The position numbers and the translations under genes were made by a program. The notes beneath the pieces are model-generated. The model did no database searches and was not told where the DNA came from. It saw only the letters and a list, made by a program, of their open reading frames with translations. Of a stretch of DNA of 64,000 nt, positions 61,519 through 64,000 are shown piece by piece. Numbering within the stretch: the stretch's first letter is position 1; each line of letters opens with the position of its first letter. The stretch comes from Alentia gelatinosa (taxonomy: Eukaryota; Annelida; Polychaeta; Phyllodocida; Polynoidae), in NCBI GenBank assembly GCA_950022655.1, contig OX465579.1, positions 47,781,950-47,845,949 of the forward strand, in the 5' to 3' direction.

Positions 61519-62030
61519 CCGGCTCCACTGGAGCGACAGAATCGTCGCACGTTTTTTATGAGCCCATAAACGTCAGTTGATCTTATTAAGCGACGAATCC
61601 ACTGAGGCAATGGAATTTTCATACGAATTCGTGTGCGATCTCATACGACTGTGAGACTTGTTTGTTTGTTGGTGAAGTTTTACGTCTCTATAGGCTAGTT
61701 ACGTCCTTTTGAGACTGTGAGACATGTGAACGTCATGCGAACGGCTGATCCACTACAGCGATTGTTGAGAGCCACTAAACCGAATGTCATGCGGCTGGGT
61801 GTTGCGAATGCCATGCGAATGCCATGTGAATGTCAGATCCACTATAGCAAATACCAAGTGATTATAATGCGATTGAATCTGAATTTCCGCCTTGTGGGAA
61901 ATATAAGAACTAAACATGATTGCCCTGAGATTGTGTGCGATGCGACGGGCGGCGCCGGTTTTATGACCTTCGCCCGGGGTTCAATACCATTTATTGATTT
62001 GCGACGATTCCGTCTCTCCAGTGGAGCCGG
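61519..62030. mobile_element. Non-autonomous DNA transposon with 32-bp TIRs
   Basis: CCGGCTCCACTGGAGCGACA at the left end and its inverted counterpart at the right match over about 30 of 32 bases, including AATCGTCGCA. The interior repeats the TIR-like word TCCACTNNAGCRA: ATCCACTGAGGCAAT (61598), ATCCACTACAGCGAT (61748) and ATCCACTATAGCAAA (61838), as expected for subterminal transposase-binding repeats. Open frame 61717-62037 is internal and not a transposase. Target duplication not clear, superfamily unknown. Interrupted by a nested insertion at 61658-61712. Confidence 0.75.
61658..61712 (-). mobile_element. 55-bp SINE-tail insertion with 11-bp target duplication
   Basis: GACTGTGAGAC occurs immediately before (61647-61657) and after (61713-61723). 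The insert begins TTGTTTGTTGGTGAAGTTTTACGTC and continues CTATAGGCTAGTTACGTCC, a variant of the TTTAACGTCC SINE tail read on the minus strand. It is an extremely 5'-truncated SINE copy inserted into the older transposon. Confidence 0.75.
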
Positions 62031-62099
62031 AGCTTAAATAGTTCCTCGTGGTTCACAGATAGTGTGAGGACTTTTCATTTCAGCATAAAAATTATTTGT

Positions 62100-62357
62100 C
62101 AGGGATGTCGGTTGTGATCATGAAATGAAATACATGTGTAGGACATATCTTTAATGTAGAATTTACTTCCTCAGAGACACTGATAAAACATGGAAAACAT
62201 ATCGTTGTTGTCCATAGAATGGGGCTGGGTGTCTGGGGGAGTTATCAACCAGTATTTATTGGTGTGGAGGAGGCCTTATTTTCTCTCTTTGTTTTACACA
62301 CTGAAACACAATGAAATCAAGGATTTCCTTAGAAAAAAGGAAAAACTGCCATCCCTG
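62100..62357 (+). mobile_element. CAGGGATGTC MITE, most complete long-family copy
   Basis: Starts CAGGGATGTCGGTTG and ends AACTGCCATCCCTG. Internal TATTGGTGTGGAGGAGGCCTTATTTTCT and TTTGTTTTACACA match 43850 and 39855. AATTAT occurs just right of the element and also close to the left end, but not in exact register, so the target duplication is uncertain. Confidence 0.75.
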
Positions 62358-62423
62358 AATTATCATTAGTTGCCAGCAAGTCTATGAAGCGGGTCTTCTG
62401 AACTTCGAGTCGATATGTTTTTA

Positions 62424-62741
62424 TTGTTTTGTATGTTTGGTCTGATTTACCAGACTTTCCCAAGGTTCGTTTACACCACAAGGGTGGTGATCGAATCTAT
62501 GTGATGAATTCAGGTAGAAATCTCACCCCTACACATTTACCGAGGTGCGAGTTCTTTTACTTCCCACACCACATATACATGGTATGAGAAGGATTGGCCT
62601 TTGATGTAGCAGTAAATCTACGACTGCTGGGGGTGGGACCCGAACCTACAAAGTCCTACAAACTTGGGGTTACAAGTCGAGTGCCCTAATGACTGAGGTT
62701 ACAAGTCGAGTGCCCTAATGACTGAGCTAACTCCCCATCCC
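62424..62741 (-). mobile_element. Full-length tRNA-headed SINE with 13-bp target duplication
   Basis: CGATAT(G/C)TTTTTA flanks both sides (62411-62423 and 62742-62754; 12 of 13 identical). Minus strand, 5' to 3': GGATGGGGAGTTAGCTCAG head with box A, then GGTTCGGGTCC box B, CCCAGCAG, a central body shared with 22833-23051 (GGTAAATGTGTAGGGGTGAG), and a tail near TTTGGTCTGATTT. The anticodon-loop region (CTTGTAA) looks threonine-tRNA-like. Relative to the 22833 copy the tail has lost about 30 bases including TTAACGTCC. The tRNA head contains a 29-bp duplication (listed separately). Related bivalve tRNA-SINE families are known; I cannot name the family from sequence alone. Confidence 0.85.
62669..62726 (-). 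repeat. 29-bp tandem duplication in the SINE tRNA head
   Basis: GTTACAAGTCGAGTGCCCTA continuing through ATGACTGAG occurs at 62669-62697 and again without change at 62698-62726. On the minus strand this repeats the D-arm/anticodon-arm part, including most of box A, and increases the distance from the first box A to box B by 29 bases. Confidence 0.95.
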
Positions 62742-62754
62742 CGATATCTTTTTA

Positions 62755-63342
62755 GTACAGGGTTTCATTTCCAATGCCGCTCAGAAGGAAAATATATGAA
62801 ATAAGATACAATAAAATGTCTTGATATGCCACACGTCAGAAAGATATGTTTGATAGGTTTCTAAAGGTAGCCTTGACAAATTTTATCAATTTGAAATAAC
62901 TCAAAAAGCGAATGTAAGCTGAATTACCATGTGAAGTTCAGCTATTGTCGCCATCAACCAATGGTTGATATCGCCATTTCATAGCCTCTGCTTTAATTTC
63001 TGACAGTGAATCTGAGAAGCTTAAGAAACTTATTCTCTCGACATGGAGAGATCCCTTTGCAATGGGTGGGCTGACTGATGTTTTGCTTCTATATAAAATC
63101 AAATAATCAATATTTTGCTACATGATTTTAGCTCCATATCAAAGGTTTCCCTGGGAGCTCCATCAAAAATAATGAAGCCAAATCACGTTTCCACGACTTC
63201 TGCAAGACCTCAGAATGGCGAGGCGATTGTTATTGCCCTACTCGGATGAGTAGACATTACTCACGGTCATAGGGAATGCTGCAGAAGATTCATGTGTGGT
63301 TAATGGGAACCAAAGTCTGAGCTGAAAGGCCCGAGCCCCTCG
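62755..63342. other. Intergenic sequence upstream of candidate gene
   Basis: No open frame or repeat of note on the plus strand. Minus open frame 63238-63450 overlaps the candidate promoter and is not recognised. Confidence 0.4.
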
Positions 63343-63350
63343 TATAAATA
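63343..63350 (+). promoter_or_regulatory. TATA box of candidate gene
   Basis: TATAAATA in a GC-rich setting (CTCG-TATAAATA-CCGAG), about 95 bp upstream of the candidate ATG at 63437. Expected transcription start about 63373-63380. Confidence 0.4.
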
Positions 63351-63436
63351 CCGAGCAGAAAACAGCCGGTGGAATTTCTAGGAGGTGATACCCATAAACT
63401 GTGATTGGCTCGGCCAGACAGAAAGTCATCTCTGAA

Positions 63437-63988
63437 ATGCGACCGTGCAATGTGGAGCCGGGTATGTTTTTGTCACACTTTTCACAGTTTACGAGGACTT
63501 CCCATTCAACCTGATACTTGTTTTTGGGTCCGGTTCCAATTGGATTCAGTCATCTAGTTTTCGTTTCGTTTTTTTTTGCTTTTGATGTCCTTCTTTTAAA
63601 ACATTTTCACATTTTGGAAGAAAATCACTTCGGCATAAGTCCTATTCCTTGGATTGTTTCATAACAACCCAACATCATAGGTTTTGCAGACAAGCGGCGC
63701 ACCCCGGAGTCCGTTTCAGTACACCAAGTGCGCCATACACTGGCAATGTTCATAAAAGATAGTGCAAGCGTCCCGGCGAACGTGACAATAGAGAGGAACA
63801 GCGTAGACGTGTTTATCGACGACACGAGGGCCCAGCCTGCTGCCAGAAGATGTTGCTGGCTCCATCTCCCTAGTCTACTACTGACACAGGCTCACATGCA
63901 ATCCCCACCCCCATCCCGTACAGGTCGACTGGTATGTGGATCGACCAGAAGATCTCAGCATGACCTCAGACAGGCAAAGCATAGTTAA
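63437..63988 (+). CDS. Candidate 5' exons of an unrecognised gene, partial
   Basis: Exon 1 coding part 63437-63461 gives MRPCNVEP and ends at a GTATGT donor (63462). Acceptor TTTTGCAG ends at 63689. The 228-bp intron between is AT-rich, unlike the exons. Splicing joins G to AC and restores an open frame that reads DKRRTPESV, then KDSASVPANVTIERNSVDVF, in C/G-ended codons to about 63860, and stays open to TAA at 63986-63988. A second GTATGT at 63931 could end exon 2 earlier. The frame-compatible splice, TATA box and codon bias support the model; no domain is recognised. The later part (CCWLHLPSLLL, SPPPSRTGR) looks less protein-like, so exon 2 may end before it. A competing minus-strand frame (63625-63893) overlaps it. 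Confidence 0.3.
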
Positions 63989-64000
63989 GGAGCAAAACTC

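Noticed and set aside
61717..62037. 106-codon frame inside the TIR element as a transposase
   Set aside because: It crosses repeats of the terminal motif, starts within the target duplication of the nested insert and has no DDE or other transposase motif.
62090..62367. AATTAT target duplication for the MITE at 62100
   Set aside because: The word abuts the right end but is four bases away from the left end, so it is not a true flanking duplication.
63625..63825. Minus-strand frame with a hydrophobic segment
   Set aside because: It overlaps the plus-strand exon model, has only a GTG at its listed start and no promoter or partner exon; kept only as an alternative.

Overview
The window looks like nuclear DNA of a lophotrochozoan animal, most likely a marine bivalve mollusc. 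It is AT-rich and has no operons and almost no long open frames. It is full of short interspersed repeats carrying the TTTAACGTCC-type SINE tail that is common in bivalve genomes, together with many small inverted-repeat DNA elements. This is inference from repeat style; no gene in the window identifies a species.

No complete protein-coding gene can be supported. Most open frames are short chance frames or lie inside repeats. The best protein-like stretch is a decayed reading frame on the minus strand at 749-2161. It has a degenerate zinc-finger-like start, a serine/arginine-rich middle and a charged helical part, and is broken by at least one frameshift and several stops; it is probably a retroelement gag-like or retrocopied gene. 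At the right edge (63343-63988, plus) a TATA box, a short first exon, a donor, a 228-bp AT-rich intron and a frame-compatible second exon form a possible gene start running out of the window. A weaker promoter plus first-exon candidate is at 38085-38398. CG-rich islands lie at about 22320-22500, 28100-29130 and 55740-55930.

The rest is repeat landscape. From left to right: a TA microsatellite (2289-2374); a roughly 1-kb fold-back element whose arms contain palindromes (3092-4092); GAT and C/G homopolymer tracts; tRNA-headed SINE material (7087-7156, 22833-23051, 62424-62741, and tail pieces at 41460 and 61658); CAGGGATG-ended MITEs (8638, 21016, 39855, 43850, 49635, 52600, 62100); other MITE-like elements (11730, 13164, 47035 piggyBac-like, 53418 and 36915 pogo-like, 61519); a 188-bp tandem duplication (15980-16300); a hammerhead-ribozyme-like motif on the minus strand (16649-16677); two clean hairpins (26887, 51536); a complex inverted cluster (54420-55245); and a decayed minisatellite (56850-57210). 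A perfect CTCF-type core motif is at 44277-44290.

The clearest structural evidence is target-site duplications: 11 bp around the truncated SINE at 22833-23051, 13 bp (one mismatch) around the full SINE at 62424-62741, and 11 bp around a 55-bp SINE-tail insertion nested inside the transposon at 61519-62030. These give a relative order of insertion events.
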